A stretch of 64,000 nucleotides of DNA from Candidatus Saccharicenans sp. (GTDB taxonomy: Bacteria; Acidobacteriota; Aminicenantia; Aminicenantales; Saccharicenantaceae), in NCBI GenBank assembly GCA_030017715.1, contig JASEIU010000002.1, positions 360,915 to 424,914 of the forward strand, read 5' to 3'. Positions 54,666 to 63,823 of the stretch are shown in pieces (within the stretch, counting starts at the first letter, position 1; every line of letters begins with the position of its first letter). Below the pieces are notes generated by a model that saw only the letters and a program-made list of their open reading frames with translations, was not told where the DNA came from and made no database searches. A program made the position numbers and the translations under genes.

Positions 54666-55150
54666 ATTGCTGGCTGCGGACTGGTGGAGGGGTTACAGGC
54701 AGGTAAGATGAGGGTCGGATTGCTCCCCGGCCTTAAGAATAAGGATGCCGAAACAAACCCGGACTGGGCGCCGGACGTTGGTGGCAGATTCTTTGTTTTT
54801 ATAATTGGAAGCTAAGACTTCGGAACGTTATAAGCAAGGCCCCTCTCCCCTCGGCTCCTCGGATGGGGTTAAGCGGGGAGGGCGTGTTGTCAGGCTAATG
54901 GAACCCTTTTCCTCAAACAGCCCATGAATTCAACTGTCACCAGATGTTCCTTTCAGAAAAAATTTCGATTTCTCAGAATAGCGGAAACAAGGGAGGGAGG
55001 GTGGCACGGCTGGTCTCCGAACCGCCCGGAGCGGAAGGGGTTCCCCCGGGGGATGGGTGGAGCGAGGACGGGAGGGGGCGCGCCGCGACAGGCTCCTCGT
55101 TCATTACCCTCGGGGGCTGAAACTGAGATGCTATAAAGTTCCATTTTTTC
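54666..55150. other. Gene-free gap between der and a TPR lipoprotein gene
   Basis: About 490 bases with no credible frame. It holds repeat copy E (54996-55092) and, near 54841-54890, a GC-rich stretch CCCCTCTCCCCTCGGCTCC with a partial complement GGGGAGGGCG that may be a weak hairpin. Confidence 0.6.
54996..55092 (+). repeat. Interspersed GC-rich repeat, copy E
   Basis: Same orientation as copy A. GGAGGGTGGCACGG, GTCTCCGAACCGCCCGGAGC, GGAAGGGGTTCCCCCGGG, GATGGGTGGAGCGAGGACGG and GAGGGGGCGCGCCGCGACAG cover the whole conserved module, about 90% identical by eye to the reverse complement of copy B. Confidence 0.88.
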
Positions 55151-55179
55151 TTGACTTTATGGTCTTAATCTTATATAAA
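55151..55179 (+). promoter_or_regulatory. Promoter of the TPR lipoprotein gene
   Basis: TTGACT (55151-55156), 17 bp, TATAAA (55174-55179), about 45 bases before the start codon. Confidence 0.75.
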
Positions 55180-55222
55180 ATATTTCTAATTGTCTGAAGA
55201 CCAGATGTTTAAGGAGGTCATG

Positions 55223-56233
55223 ATGACTCGTCGGAGGATAAACGGCTTGGCAGTTATCCTTTTAGCCTTGGCTGTTCTTGTGACCGCCACCAGTTGCGAG
55301 AAGCTTAAGGTTAACAATTTACAGGCTAATTTTCATTTCAAAAAAGCCAACAATCTGTTCAGGGAGGGTAAATACCGGAACGCGGTGGCCGAGTATGAGC
55401 TGGCCCTGAAATACAAGCCCGATTTGGTTCAGGCTTACCGCTATATCGGTGAGAGCTATAAACAGCTCTATAAACCCGGGGTGGAATCGGCGCTGAACAA
55501 AGAGTTAGAAAAGAAGGCCCTGGAAGCCCTGAACAAAGCTCTGGAAATCGAGCCCAACAACAAGGACATAATCTATTCGCTGGGCGATATGTACGACAAG
55601 CTGAGAAAATTCGCCGAAGCAGAAAAGCTCTACCTGAGGATTCTGGAACTCGACCCCCAGAACATGGACAACTTCTATGTGGTGGCTGAATTTTACAGCC
55701 GCTATGCCGGCGAAATTCCGGATGCCGCCAAGAAAGCTGAAACCATGTATCTGCGCCGAATTGAGGCCGACCCGGAAAATCCGATGGGTTATGCCTACGC
55801 GGCCAACTATTATGAGCACCTGCCGGTTTCGGATCAGAACCTGGAGGGGGCCATCGAAAATTTTGACAAGGCCAACATGTTCTGGGAGAAGCGAATCGTC
55901 CTCGACCCGGAAAATCCTCAGGCCTGGCTGGCCAAGGGTGTTAACCGCTGGAGCCGGGCTTACCGATTCCAGGTGGTGTCAGAGGCCGAACGGCTGGCCA
56001 TTGCCCGCGATGCCCTGCAGGCCATAGAAAAGGCCAGGGACCTCGACCCCAACTATCCTGAACCCTACAGCTGGCTGAGCGTTCTCTACCAGTCAGTTCT
56101 GGCCAAGCTGGAGCCGGACAAAGCCGCCAGGTACACGGCTGAGGGCCAGAAGAATATCGAAAAGTTCCAGGAGTTGAGAAAGAGAGCGGCCGAGAAAAAG
56201 AAACTGGAAGAAGAACTCAAGGGCGTGAAATAA
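55223..56233 (+). CDS. TPR lipoprotein
   Basis: MTRRRINGLAVILLALAVLV, then a lipobox ending TATSC, gives a lipid-anchored protein of 336 residues. Six or so TPR units follow (for example YRNAVAEYELALKYKPDLV, AEKLYLRILELDPQNMDNFY), ending in a charged helix. It probably serves as a protein-protein scaffold in the envelope. ATG 55223 is favoured over ATG 55220 because AAGGAGG (55211-55217) is then at a workable distance. Confidence 0.85.
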   Translation: MTRRRINGLAVILLALAVLVTATSCEKLKVNNLQANFHFKKANNLFREGKYRNAVAEYELALKYKPDLVQAYRYIGESYKQLYKPGVESALNKELEKKALEALNKALEIEPNNKDIIYSLGDMYDKLRKFAEAEKLYLRILELDPQNMDNFYVVAEFYSRYAGEIPDAAKKAETMYLRRIEADPENPMGYAYAANYYEHLPVSDQNLEGAIENFDKANMFWEKRIVLDPENPQAWLAKGVNRWSRAYRFQVVSEAERLAIARDALQAIEKARDLDPNYPEPYSWLSVLYQSVLAKLEPDKAARYTAEGQKNIEKFQELRKRAAEKKKLEEELKGVK

Positions 56234-56249
56234 CAGCTTTGATTCCAGC

Positions 56250-56286
56250 GGGGCAGACGGCGGTGAGCCTCTGCCCCTTTTTTTTG
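56250..56286 (+). terminator. Intrinsic terminator after the TPR lipoprotein
   Basis: GGGGCAGA (56250-56257) pairs with TCTGCCCC (56270-56277), followed by a run of nine T. Confidence 0.95.
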
Positions 56287-56291
56287 CTTAA

Positions 56292-56963
56292 ATGTTCATT
56301 CCGCTAAAAGATGAGAATCCCACCCTCAGGTTTCCTCTGGTCACTATTTTCCTGATTGCGGTCAACTGCCTGATGTTTCTCTATCAGGTTGTCTCTCCCC
56401 AGGGTCTGGAGTACCATGTTCTGAAATTCGGCATCATACCCTATGAGATTACTCACTGGGCAGCCACGGCCGCAGTGCCCAGGGTGTTCTGGCCGCTGAG
56501 CCTGCTCACCGGAATGTTTCTTCACGGCAGCCTGCTGCACCTGGTCGGGAACATGCTTTACCTCTGGATATTCGGCAACAACATCGAGGATTTTCTGGGG
56601 TCGGTCAAATTTGTGTTCTTCTACCTGGCCTGCGGAGTGACGGCCTCGTTGCTTCAGGTAGCCGTCTACCCGAATTCAAAGGTTCCGATGATCGGGGCCA
56701 GCGGAGCGATCGCCGGGCTGCTCGGAGCCTACCTGGTGCTTTTCCCCTCGGCCCGGGTTAAAACCCTGGTGTTCCTCTTTTTCTATATTACTGTCATCTA
56801 CGTTCCGGCCTGGGTGCTGCTGGGCCTGTGGTTTTTTCTCCAGGTTTCCAACGTTGGCCTGGGGGGAGGGGTGGCCTGGTTTGCCCATATCGGCGGTTTT
56901 CTGGCCGGTCTGTCGATGGTGCTGCCGGCTGCCCGCAGACGGCGGAAATACTACTATGTTTAA
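56292..56963 (+). CDS. Rhomboid-family intramembrane serine protease
   Basis: The 223-residue protein has six or seven membrane helices. The catalytic serine is in MIGASGAIAGLLGAYLV and the histidine in WFAHIGGFLAGL; HGSLLHLVGNMLYLWIFGNN is the conserved helix-2 region. The basic C-terminus (RRRRKYYY) faces the cytoplasm. The ATG follows the upstream terminator by five bases with no clear promoter, so its expression probably needs readthrough or an internal start. Confidence 0.94.
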   Translation: MFIPLKDENPTLRFPLVTIFLIAVNCLMFLYQVVSPQGLEYHVLKFGIIPYEITHWAATAAVPRVFWPLSLLTGMFLHGSLLHLVGNMLYLWIFGNNIEDFLGSVKFVFFYLACGVTASLLQVAVYPNSKVPMIGASGAIAGLLGAYLVLFPSARVKTLVFLFFYITVIYVPAWVLLGLWFFLQVSNVGLGGGVAWFAHIGGFLAGLSMVLPAARRRRKYYYV

Positions 56964-56970
56964 TGTAAAC

Positions 56971-57044
56971 TTGAATTTACAGGTCAAAAAGGCTACAATT
57001 AATAGCCTCGGCAGGTTGACAATTTAAGCGTTATTTAGTATCTT
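56971..57044 (+). promoter_or_regulatory. Two tandem promoters of the rplM operon
   Basis: P1: TTGAAT (56971-56976), 17 bp, TACAAT (56994-56999). P2: TTGACA (57016-57021), 17 bp, TATCTT (57039-57044). Both are upstream of rplM with leaders of about 85 and 40 bases. Confidence 0.6.
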
Positions 57045-57089
57045 TATTCATCAAATTAGCCATATTTTTTCATAAGGCAAGGTTGGAAA

Positions 57090-57518
57090 ATGAAGACTTA
57101 TCATCCAAAAAAAGACGAAATTCAACAGAGGTGGTGGCTGATAAACGCCGACGGCCGGATTCTGGGTCGCCTGGCGACCGAAATTGCCGTTCTGTTGAGA
57201 GGCAAGAATAAGCCTCAGTTTGCTCCCAGCGCTGACGTCGGCGATTTTGTGGTTGTGATCAATGCCGAGAAGGTGGCCGTGACCGGCAATAAGCTGGAAG
57301 ATAAGATGTATTATCATCATTCCCAGTATCCGGGCGGAATCAAGGAGAAAAAGCTCAAAGAAATGCTCGAGACCAAGCCGGAAGAAGTTATCAGGAAGGC
57401 GGTCTGGGGCATGATACCCAAGAATAAGCTGGGCCGGGCCATTATCAAGAAACTTAAAGTCTACCGGGGTTCCGAACATCCCCATCAGGCCCAGAATCCT
57501 GAGGAATATAAGTTTTAG
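57090..57518 (+). CDS. rplM: 50S ribosomal protein L13
   Basis: The 142-residue protein has [51 protein letters not shown] and [16 protein letters not shown], all L13 signatures. AAGGTTGG precedes the ATG. It leads the classic rplM-rpsI pair. Confidence 0.97.
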   Translation: MKTYHPKKDEIQQRWWLINADGRILGRLATEIAVLLRGKNKPQFAPSADVGDFVVVINAEKVAVTGNKLEDKMYYHHSQYPGGIKEKKLKEMLETKPEEVIRKAVWGMIPKNKLGRAIIKKLKVYRGSEHPHQAQNPEEYKF

Positions 57519-57526
57519 GAGGCACC

Positions 57527-57931
57527 TTGAGTCTGATTCAGTACTATGGAACTGGCAAAAGAAAAAACGCCATTGCCCGGATTTTCTTAAGGTCGGGCAA
57601 GGGCGATATCACTCTGGTGGTCAATAAAAAACTCCGTCCCTTTGAAGATTATTTCAAGCTGGAGTCGCTGCGCTACCTCATCCGCCAGCCGCTGATGGTA
57701 ACCGAGACGGAGAATAAGTTTGATATTTTCATGAGAGTGGAGGGCGGCGGGCTCCGGGGTCAGGCTGAAGCGGTCCGGCTGGGCATATCCAGAGCCCTGG
57801 TGGAATTCAACCGGGAGTTGAGGGCGACGCTGAGGACTGCCAGCCTGCTGACCAGAGATTCCAGGATCAAAGAACGGAAAAAGTACGGCCTGCTGGCAGC
57901 CAGAAAGGCGCCGCAGTATCATAAGAGATAA
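57527..57931 (+). CDS. rpsI: 30S ribosomal protein S9
   Basis: The 134-residue protein starts at TTG 57527, after AGGAGG, and has [35 protein letters not shown] (part) and the C-terminal [17 protein letters not shown], whose last residues contact P-site tRNA. The frame upstream offers no ATG. Confidence 0.97.
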   Translation: MSLIQYYGTGKRKNAIARIFLRSGKGDITLVVNKKLRPFEDYFKLESLRYLIRQPLMVTETENKFDIFMRVEGGGLRGQAEAVRLGISRALVEFNRELRATLRTASLLTRDSRIKERKKYGLLAARKAPQYHKR

Positions 57932-57955
57932 AGTCCGGGAAAGGGAGGAAATCCT

Positions 57956-58741
57956 TTGGTTTCAGTAACAATGAAAGAGCTCTTGGAAGCTGGCGTTCAC
58001 TTCGGTCATCAAACCAGGCGCTGGAATCCGAAGATGAAGGAATACATCTTCGGTCAGAGAAATGGGATTTACATCATCGACCTGCAGAAGACAATAAAAA
58101 GCTTTAAGGAAGCCCTGCAGTTTGTGAAAGGCGTGGCCGAAAGCGGCCGGCAGATTCTGTTTGTGGGCACCAAAAAGCAAGCTCAGGATATCATCCGGGA
58201 TTACGCCCTGAAGTGCGAATCAAGCTACGTCAACCAGCGCTGGCTGGGCGGCCTGCTGACCAATTTCAAGGTCATTCGGAACAGTGTGGAGAAGCTGGTG
58301 GAGATGGAGGAGATGAGGGAAGACGGCCGCTGGGAACTCCTATCCAAGAAAGAACAATCCCGGAAGGAAAAGGTTTTCCGCAAGCTCCAGAAAAACCTGG
58401 GGGGGCTGAAAACCCTGACAGAACTCCCCGGGGCCGTTTTCATCATTGATTCTTCCAAAGAAGAAATTGCCATCGCTGAAGCCAGGAAGATGAGAATTCC
58501 CATTGTGGCCGTGGTCGATACCAACGGCGACCCGGAAGACATCAATTACCCCATTCCCGGAAACGATGACGCCGTTCGGGCCATCGAGCTTTTTGCCTCC
58601 AAGGTAGCCGAGGCCATAATCGAGGGAAAGAAAGCCAGGCTGGCTCAGGGAATGATGGAAGAAAAAACTGAAGAAGCGCCGGCCGAAACTCAGTCGGCTG
58701 CGGCTGAGCCCCTGACCGAACCCGGCAGCGAGAACGAATAA
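57956..58741 (+). CDS. rpsB: 30S ribosomal protein S2
   Basis: The 261-residue protein has [46 protein letters not shown] and [16 protein letters not shown]. The start is TTG 57956 after GGGAGG; an ATG five codons later would remove the first conserved strand. The last 30 residues are Glu/Ala-rich, as in many S2 proteins. Confidence 0.96.
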   Translation: MVSVTMKELLEAGVHFGHQTRRWNPKMKEYIFGQRNGIYIIDLQKTIKSFKEALQFVKGVAESGRQILFVGTKKQAQDIIRDYALKCESSYVNQRWLGGLLTNFKVIRNSVEKLVEMEEMREDGRWELLSKKEQSRKEKVFRKLQKNLGGLKTLTELPGAVFIIDSSKEEIAIAEARKMRIPIVAVVDTNGDPEDINYPIPGNDDAVRAIELFASKVAEAIIEGKKARLAQGMMEEKTEEAPAETQSAAAEPLTEPGSENE

Positions 58742-58763
58742 TCGTCCGGTGAAGGAGATAGAC

Positions 58764-59363
58764 ATGGCGGAAATAAAAGCTGAACTGGTTAAAGCCCTGA
58801 GGGATAGAACCGGAATCGGGATGATGGAATGCAAGGAAGCCCTGCAGGAAGCCGGCGGTGACATTGACAAGGCCATCGAAATCCTGCGGAAGAAGGGGCA
58901 TGCCCGGGCCCAGGATAAGGCCGAGCGGACTGCGGCCGATGGGGCCGTGGGGGCTTATGTCCATGCCACCAATCGCATCGGCGTTCTGATCGAGGTTAAC
59001 TGCGAGACGGACTTCGTGGCCAGGAACGAAGAATTTAAGGAACTGGTCAAGAATCTGGCCATGCAGGTGGCCGCTTCCAACCCCCGGTACATTGCCCCCG
59101 AAGACGTTCCGGCCGAGGTGGTGGACAGAGAAAAAGAAATAATCCGGGCCCAGATCCAGGATGCCAAGAAACCGCCCCAGATTATTGAAAAGATTGTCGA
59201 GGGCAAACTTGGCAAATTTTTTGAGGAAGTCTGCCTGCTTGACCAACCCTATATCAGGGATGATAAAATGAAGGTTAGAGATCTGGTTAACAGCCACATC
59301 TCCAAGTTTGGCGAGAACATCAGGGTCAGGCGTTTTGTCCGTTTTGAAATCGGCAAATATTAA
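58764..59363 (+). CDS. tsf: Elongation factor Ts, short form
   Basis: The 199-residue protein catalyses nucleotide exchange on EF-Tu. LRDRTGIGMMECKEALQEAG and CETDFVARNEEF are the signatures. At about 200 residues it lacks the second half of the core found in E. coli EF-Ts (283), like the short EF-Ts of Thermus. ATG 58764 follows GAAGGAGATAGAC; a GTG at 58749 precedes that site and is rejected. Confidence 0.95.
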   Translation: MAEIKAELVKALRDRTGIGMMECKEALQEAGGDIDKAIEILRKKGHARAQDKAERTAADGAVGAYVHATNRIGVLIEVNCETDFVARNEEFKELVKNLAMQVAASNPRYIAPEDVPAEVVDREKEIIRAQIQDAKKPPQIIEKIVEGKLGKFFEEVCLLDQPYIRDDKMKVRDLVNSHISKFGENIRVRRFVRFEIGKY

Positions 59364-59378
59364 AGAGCGATAAAGAGA

Positions 59379-60098
59379 ATGGACGAGGGCAAACCGGCTT
59401 ACAGGCGAGTGCTGCTGAAGTTATCGGGTGAAGCCCTGCTGGGAGAACTTCCCTACGGCATAGATTTCAAAAGAGCCATGGTCATCGCCCGGGAAATCAA
59501 ACAGGTTCACGAACTGGGCGTGGATATGGCCATCATGATCGGAGGTGGCAATATCTTTCGTGGCTCCCGGGGCGTGGCCGAGGGGATGGACCGGGTAGCT
59601 GCCGACCATATCGGTCTGCTCAGCACGGTCATCAACGGGCTGGCCCTGCAGGATGCCCTGGAAACGGAAGGCGTCAACACCCGCTTGATATCCGCCATTG
59701 AAATCAGGTCCGTGGCCGAGCCCTTTATCCGGCGCCGGGTTCTCCGGCACCTGGAGAAAAGACGGGTGATTATCTTCACTGCCGGACTGGGCAGTCCCTA
59801 TTTCACCACCGACACCGCCGCCGTTCTCCGGGCCCTGGAAATCAAAGCCGAAGTCATCCTGAAAGCCACCAAAGTGGATGGGGTGTACAGCGCCGACCCG
59901 ATGCTTGAAGCCGGGGCTACCAGGTTCGACAGTATTAAGTTTCTGGAAGTAATCCAGCAGGAACTCAAAGTGATGGATAGCACGGCCATCACTCTCTGCA
60001 GGGACAATAACCTGCCGATCATAGTCTTTAATCTAAATGTTCCCGGCAACATCAAGAAGGCCGTCCTGGGCGAGAGTGTCGGGACCAGAGTGTCCTGA
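59379..60098 (+). CDS. pyrH: UMP kinase
   Basis: The 239-residue protein phosphorylates [43 protein letters not shown] (part) and [13 protein letters not shown] are the family marks. It lies in the rpsB-tsf-pyrH-frr order conserved in many bacteria. GTP activation and UTP inhibition are common in the family but not visible here. Confidence 0.96.
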   Translation: MDEGKPAYRRVLLKLSGEALLGELPYGIDFKRAMVIAREIKQVHELGVDMAIMIGGGNIFRGSRGVAEGMDRVAADHIGLLSTVINGLALQDALETEGVNTRLISAIEIRSVAEPFIRRRVLRHLEKRRVIIFTAGLGSPYFTTDTAAVLRALEIKAEVILKATKVDGVYSADPMLEAGATRFDSIKFLEVIQQELKVMDSTAITLCRDNNLPIIVFNLNVPGNIKKAVLGESVGTRVS

Positions 60099-60131
60099 AA
60101 ACCATTCCAGTTTCTATCAAGGAGGAGCCTC

Positions 60132-60689
60132 ATGGTTAAGGATGTTCTTAAGGACCTGGAAAAAAAGATGAAGACCTCGATAGAACATTTCCGCAAGGAA
60201 ATCAGCAAGCTTCGCACCGGCCGGGCCAATATCAGCATCTTTGAGGATATCAAGGTCATGTACTACGGGACACCAACCCCGGTCAACCAGGTGGCTACGA
60301 TCGGAGTTCCCGACCCGACCCTGATCACCGTTCAGCCCTGGGACCCTACCCTTATGGAAGCGGTCGAAAAGGCCATCCGCTCTTCCGATTTCGGTTTTAA
60401 TCCCATCAATGACGGTCGGGTGATAAAGGTTCCCGTTCCACCGCTGGATGAAGAAAGACGCAAAGAACTGGCCAAGAAAGTCAGCAAGATGCTGGAAGAA
60501 GAAAAAACTGCCCTGAGAAACATGCGCCGGGAGAGCAAAGAATACATCGAGAAGCTGGAAAAGGACAAGAAGATCACCGAGGACGATAAGTTTCAGGGAT
60601 TGGAAAAATTGCAGGAGCTGTTGGACCAGTACATCAAGCAAGCGGAGGAAGTGGCCGCGGCCAAAGAAAAGGAAATTATGCAGCTCTGA
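60132..60689 (+). CDS. frr: Ribosome recycling factor
   Basis: The 185-residue protein has the three-helix RRF shape with LRTGRANISIFEDIKVMYYG (part), PVNQVATIGVPDP and VPPLDEERRKELAKKV. It splits ribosomes after termination together with EF-G. AAGGAGGAG precedes the ATG. It ends the rplM-to-frr run at a clear terminator. Confidence 0.97.
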   Translation: MVKDVLKDLEKKMKTSIEHFRKEISKLRTGRANISIFEDIKVMYYGTPTPVNQVATIGVPDPTLITVQPWDPTLMEAVEKAIRSSDFGFNPINDGRVIKVPVPPLDEERRKELAKKVSKMLEEEKTALRNMRRESKEYIEKLEKDKKITEDDKFQGLEKLQELLDQYIKQAEEVAAAKEKEIMQL

Positions 60690-60691
60690 GG

Positions 60692-60712
60692 CCGGTCGGC
60701 TGACCGGTTTTT
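60692..60712 (+). terminator. Intrinsic terminator after frr
   Basis: CCGGTC (60692-60697), GGCT loop, GACCGG (60702-60707), then five T. Confidence 0.85.
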
Positions 60713-60804
60713 CGCCCCAGGCTGGTAATCAGGCCCTCACCCGGGTTGCCCGACTGGATTTGAATTTAATCCGCTTAACTAATTTAATTCTGTCCATTTT
60801 CTTT

Positions 60805-61767
60805 TTAACCCTGGTTGCGGGCGAACCAATTGTCCAGGGTTCCGAACCTGGTCCTGATGGCTACTCCCCAGCCGGTCAGACTGACGACCAGAGAGAAGAT
60901 AAGGCCAATTACCGGAATAAGACCCAGGAAAGTCACGATGACCAGCCCTGTGACCGCGATCCAGATAATGTGGGGCATTTTCTTTACTCCCAGTGCTTTC
61001 AGGAAAGATTCACCGAAGAAACAGGAGAAAGCAGTGCCGCCAAAAACTTTTAAGATGATTCCGGCGAAAAGAAACATGAAAAGAAGCGGAATGCCAATAA
61101 TCAGGAAAATTAGCAGGGAGGAAAGAATAATCAGACTGGCATAGATTATCATCGCCAGGAACCCGGTTCCCAGAACTGGCCAGAAATCGGTGCGAATCTT
61201 TTCGGCCGCAAAATAAACCTGCCGGGGGAATATTCCGGCCACAAAAATGGTAAGAAGAATGCCAAAAAACAGGGATATCAGTTTCAGGGCCAGGAAGAAT
61301 GCTCCCAGCGGGAAGAAAATACCCTTGCGGAAGATTTCCGAGATAAATTTTCCACTCGTGGGGATGTAAACCGTGTCCTTGCCGATCGTACAACCGGGTT
61401 CTTTCTCCAGGGTTCCGCCCATGACCACCAGGTCTTCCTTGATGGCGGCTGTAGATTTTATGATTACCCGGCTTCCGAAGCCAACGACTGATTGGCCGAC
61501 CTCACCGCTGACCGTGATCTCGCCTCCGAAAGCCACCACGCTTTCCTCAACTCTTCCTTCCACCACCACCCGGCTGCCGAAAGCCAGAACATTCTTCTGG
61601 GTTTCGCCGGAGGAAATGATGATTTCTTCCTTGAAGGTGGGCTGAGCCGTCCGGTCGAATCTATACCAGGCGGCCGAAGCTTTTCCGGTCAGCATTATGA
61701 CCATGGCCAGTATAAACGCCAGTCTGATGGCGGTGTACGAATTTCCTGGTTTTGTCATTTTTTTCAT
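60805..61767 (-). CDS. Membrane protein with bactofilin-like repeat domain
   Basis: After a signal segment (about residues 14-33), the 320-residue protein has a repetitive beta region (about 45-140) in which VVVEGRVEESVVAFGGEITV and GQSVVGFGSRVIIKSTAAIK resemble the right-handed helix turns of polymer-forming proteins. Then four or five membrane helices follow (about 150-305). The function is unknown. It is the third gene downstream of an ECF sigma and its anti-sigma, so it may be a target or an accessory of that regulon. AGGAGATGA precedes the ATG. Confidence 0.75.
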   Translation of the reverse strand: MKKMTKPGNSYTAIRLAFILAMVIMLTGKASAAWYRFDRTAQPTFKEEIIISSGETQKNVLAFGSRVVVEGRVEESVVAFGGEITVSGEVGQSVVGFGSRVIIKSTAAIKEDLVVMGGTLEKEPGCTIGKDTVYIPTSGKFISEIFRKGIFFPLGAFFLALKLISLFFGILLTIFVAGIFPRQVYFAAEKIRTDFWPVLGTGFLAMIIYASLIILSSLLIFLIIGIPLLFMFLFAGIILKVFGGTAFSCFFGESFLKALGVKKMPHIIWIAVTGLVIVTFLGLIPVIGLIFSLVVSLTGWGVAIRTRFGTLDNWFARNQG

Positions 61768-61770
61768 TTC

Positions 61771-62343
61771 TCATCTCCTGTCTGATAATTTGACCTGTCT
61801 CAGCATTGACCAGAGCAGAGCCAGGCTCCCGGCACCTCCCAGAATCAGGGCGGCCAGTCCCAGGCTGGTTGACGGGAAAATGTTGGACAGAAGTCCGCCC
61901 ACCACTTCTATAAATATGCGCAGGGCTTTGGCTAATCCGTAAGCCTGTTGAATAAGCCTGAAGATGAAGCTGCTGAGATCGGCGGCCAGATTAAAGAGGC
62001 TCTTGAAAATTTTCAGGCAGACAGGAAAAAGAGCAGTCCCGGTGCCCAGGGCCAGAATTGTCACCAGCAGGCTGAATAAAAGATAAGCGCCGCCGGCCAG
62101 CCACAGCCAGAACCTGGCCGAAGACTTAAGGGACGGCAGGCTGGCCATCACCCGGTCGGAGAAGTCGGGCGGCAGCGCCGGCTCCGGCAGGCCGGAAATG
62201 GACTTTAGGTAGAGACAACGGTCGGCCAGCAACCGCCGGCAACGGGAGCAGGCAACGAGATGTTCTTCTACCCGGGCCCGGCCTTCGCCAGGCAACACCT
62301 GCTCCAGGTAAGAGTAAATTTCATTCAGGTCGGGACAGCTCAT
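61771..62343 (-). CDS. Zinc-finger anti-sigma factor with membrane segments
   Basis: The 190-residue protein starts MSCPDLNEIYSYLEQVLPGE and has the anti-sigma zinc motif HLVACSRCRRLL (His, Cys, Cys). The rest has two or three hydrophobic stretches (about 75-100, 105-150 and 160-180) anchoring it in the membrane. Anti-sigmas of this class hold the neighbouring ECF sigma inactive until a signal arrives. ATG 62343 overlaps the sigma stop (ATGA); the frame back to 62370 is within the sigma gene. Confidence 0.88.
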   Translation of the reverse strand: MSCPDLNEIYSYLEQVLPGEGRARVEEHLVACSRCRRLLADRCLYLKSISGLPEPALPPDFSDRVMASLPSLKSSARFWLWLAGGAYLLFSLLVTILALGTGTALFPVCLKIFKSLFNLAADLSSFIFRLIQQAYGLAKALRIFIEVVGGLLSNIFPSTSLGLAALILGGAGSLALLWSMLRQVKLSDRR

Positions 62344-62924
62344 TTTTCCTCCAGCCAGGAGCGAAGCCATTCCCGGGCTTGAAACACCCGGTTTTTGACC
62401 GTGCCCACCGGCAGATGCTTGATGGCTGCGATCTCTTCATATGAAAAATCATTCATATGTCTGAGGACAAACAACTCTTTCAGGCTCTCCGGAAGCCGGC
62501 TTATGGCCTGTTCAATCTTCTCCAGGAGTTCCCTTTTTTCAAAGTTTTCAGAAACCGGCGGCTCGTAATCGGGAACCTGCAGCGGCCGGCGGTCTTCGTC
62601 CTCAGATTGGCTATCGATTGACATCAGGGGCAATTTCTTCTTTCTCCAGTGGTCGATCAGCAGGTTGGAGGCTATCCGGAAAAGCCAGGTGGAAAACTGG
62701 TATTTTTCACGGTAAGTGTGAAGAGCGGCATAGGCTCTCAGGAAAACTTCCTGGGTAAAGTCCAGACTCAATTCTCTCTCCTGCAGCAGCCGGCCGAAAT
62801 AGTTGAACAGCGGCTGCTGGTATTTTTTGACCAGAAGCTCGAAAGACTGCCTGTCTCCTTTGAGACTCTGACGCACCAGAATTCTGTCCTCATCGGGCAC
62901 CATCTTGGGCTTCTGCATATTCAT
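62340..62924 (-). CDS. ECF-family RNA polymerase sigma factor (RpoE-like)
   Basis: The 194-residue protein has sigma region 2 (about 20-90: DFTQEVFLRAYAALHTYREK, FSTWLFRIASNLLIDHWRK) and region 4 (about 130-190: LPESLKELFVLRHMNDFSYE, GTVKNRVFQAREWL), with a charged linker between. It is followed at once by its anti-sigma. No recognisable ECF -35 (GGAAC-like) is seen upstream, so autoregulation is not evident. It starts 37 bases after lolA ends and may be cotranscribed with it. Confidence 0.92.
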   Translation of the reverse strand: MNMQKPKMVPDEDRILVRQSLKGDRQSFELLVKKYQQPLFNYFGRLLQERELSLDFTQEVFLRAYAALHTYREKYQFSTWLFRIASNLLIDHWRKKKLPLMSIDSQSEDEDRRPLQVPDYEPPVSENFEKRELLEKIEQAISRLPESLKELFVLRHMNDFSYEEIAAIKHLPVGTVKNRVFQAREWLRSWLEEK

Positions 62925-62961
62925 ACGAAAAATCGACCGGCGGGTTTAAGAACCCTGAGGG

Positions 62962-63678
62962 CTACTTAATGGAGCCGGTCTCGATTATCTCGCAGTCCGG
63001 CGGGACCCGGAGGTTGAAAATTTCCTCCGGTATTTTTCGGTCGGTTACGATCCGTCTGAAATGATATTCCAGTTTTCCCCCTGCCGGTTCAAAAAAAACG
63101 GCCTTGGTGATAAGCCAGCTATCCCGGTCTATTTCCAGCAGCAGATAGGAGAACTGGCCATCCTCGACGGGGATGAGGCGGAGCTGGTAGACGTTTTTTC
63201 GTTCGCTGGGGAAGGGATTGAACTCAACCCGGTAGCGCTCGGACAGGGATAAATTGCCCGACAGGAGTCCCAGGATTTCCGATTCCTGAACTTCGGACCG
63301 GGCGGCATTCTTGATAAGTTGCTTATCCTCGGGGAAATATAGCCAGAAGTTGCCGTCCTTGACCAGAAAAATCTGTTTTTCGGGGGAGTTGTATTCCCAG
63401 CGCATCCGGTCCGGGCGGCTTATGAAAAGCTGGCCCTGTCCCGTCATGGGCTCGGGCGTGCTGGAGGAATAGTAGAACTGCCGGAACTCGGCTCTCAGGG
63501 TAACGACTGCCTTCAGCCTGTTCTCCAGGCGGCGGGCGACCTGGTCGGCCGTGAGGTCGGCGGCAGCGGTTAAGAGGGGCTGAATAGCGACACAGGCCAG
63601 CAGAACCAGCCGCCGCAGCGGCCTGGCCGAGAAAAGCCCGGCCCTTATCCCGGCCGGAACGGCCTTATAAAATGACAT
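62962..63678 (-). CDS. lolA: Outer-membrane lipoprotein carrier LolA
   Basis: The 238-residue periplasmic chaperone carries lipoproteins from LolCDE to the outer membrane. A long N-region and signal peptide (about 1-42) precede the LolA domain with VVTLRAEFRQFYYSSSTPEP, GQLFISRPDRMRWEYNSPEK (part) and DGNFWLYFPEDKQLIK. ATG 63678 follows GAGGTTTGACC; a TTG two codons earlier is rejected. Its presence supports a diderm envelope and fits the several lipoproteins encoded in the window. Confidence 0.92.
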   Translation of the reverse strand: MSFYKAVPAGIRAGLFSARPLRRLVLLACVAIQPLLTAAADLTADQVARRLENRLKAVVTLRAEFRQFYYSSSTPEPMTGQGQLFISRPDRMRWEYNSPEKQIFLVKDGNFWLYFPEDKQLIKNAARSEVQESEILGLLSGNLSLSERYRVEFNPFPSERKNVYQLRLIPVEDGQFSYLLLEIDRDSWLITKAVFFEPAGGKLEYHFRRIVTDRKIPEEIFNLRVPPDCEIIETGSIK

Positions 63679-63764
63679 GGTCAAACCTCGATTTAAGACA
63701 GGTTAACCTTATTTTCTCCGAGCCTGCGGTCAATGTCAATCAACCCGGCCGGGCAGAATTCTTC

Positions 63765-63793
63765 TTGACAAGGGTGGAGAAAGCGGATAAAAG
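63765..63793 (+). promoter_or_regulatory. Promoter of the TPR gene at the right edge
   Basis: TTGACA (63765-63770), 17 bp, TAAAAG (63788-63793). Confidence 0.65.
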
Positions 63794-63823
63794 ATAAGGG
63801 CAAAATATTCAAGGAGGGAACGG

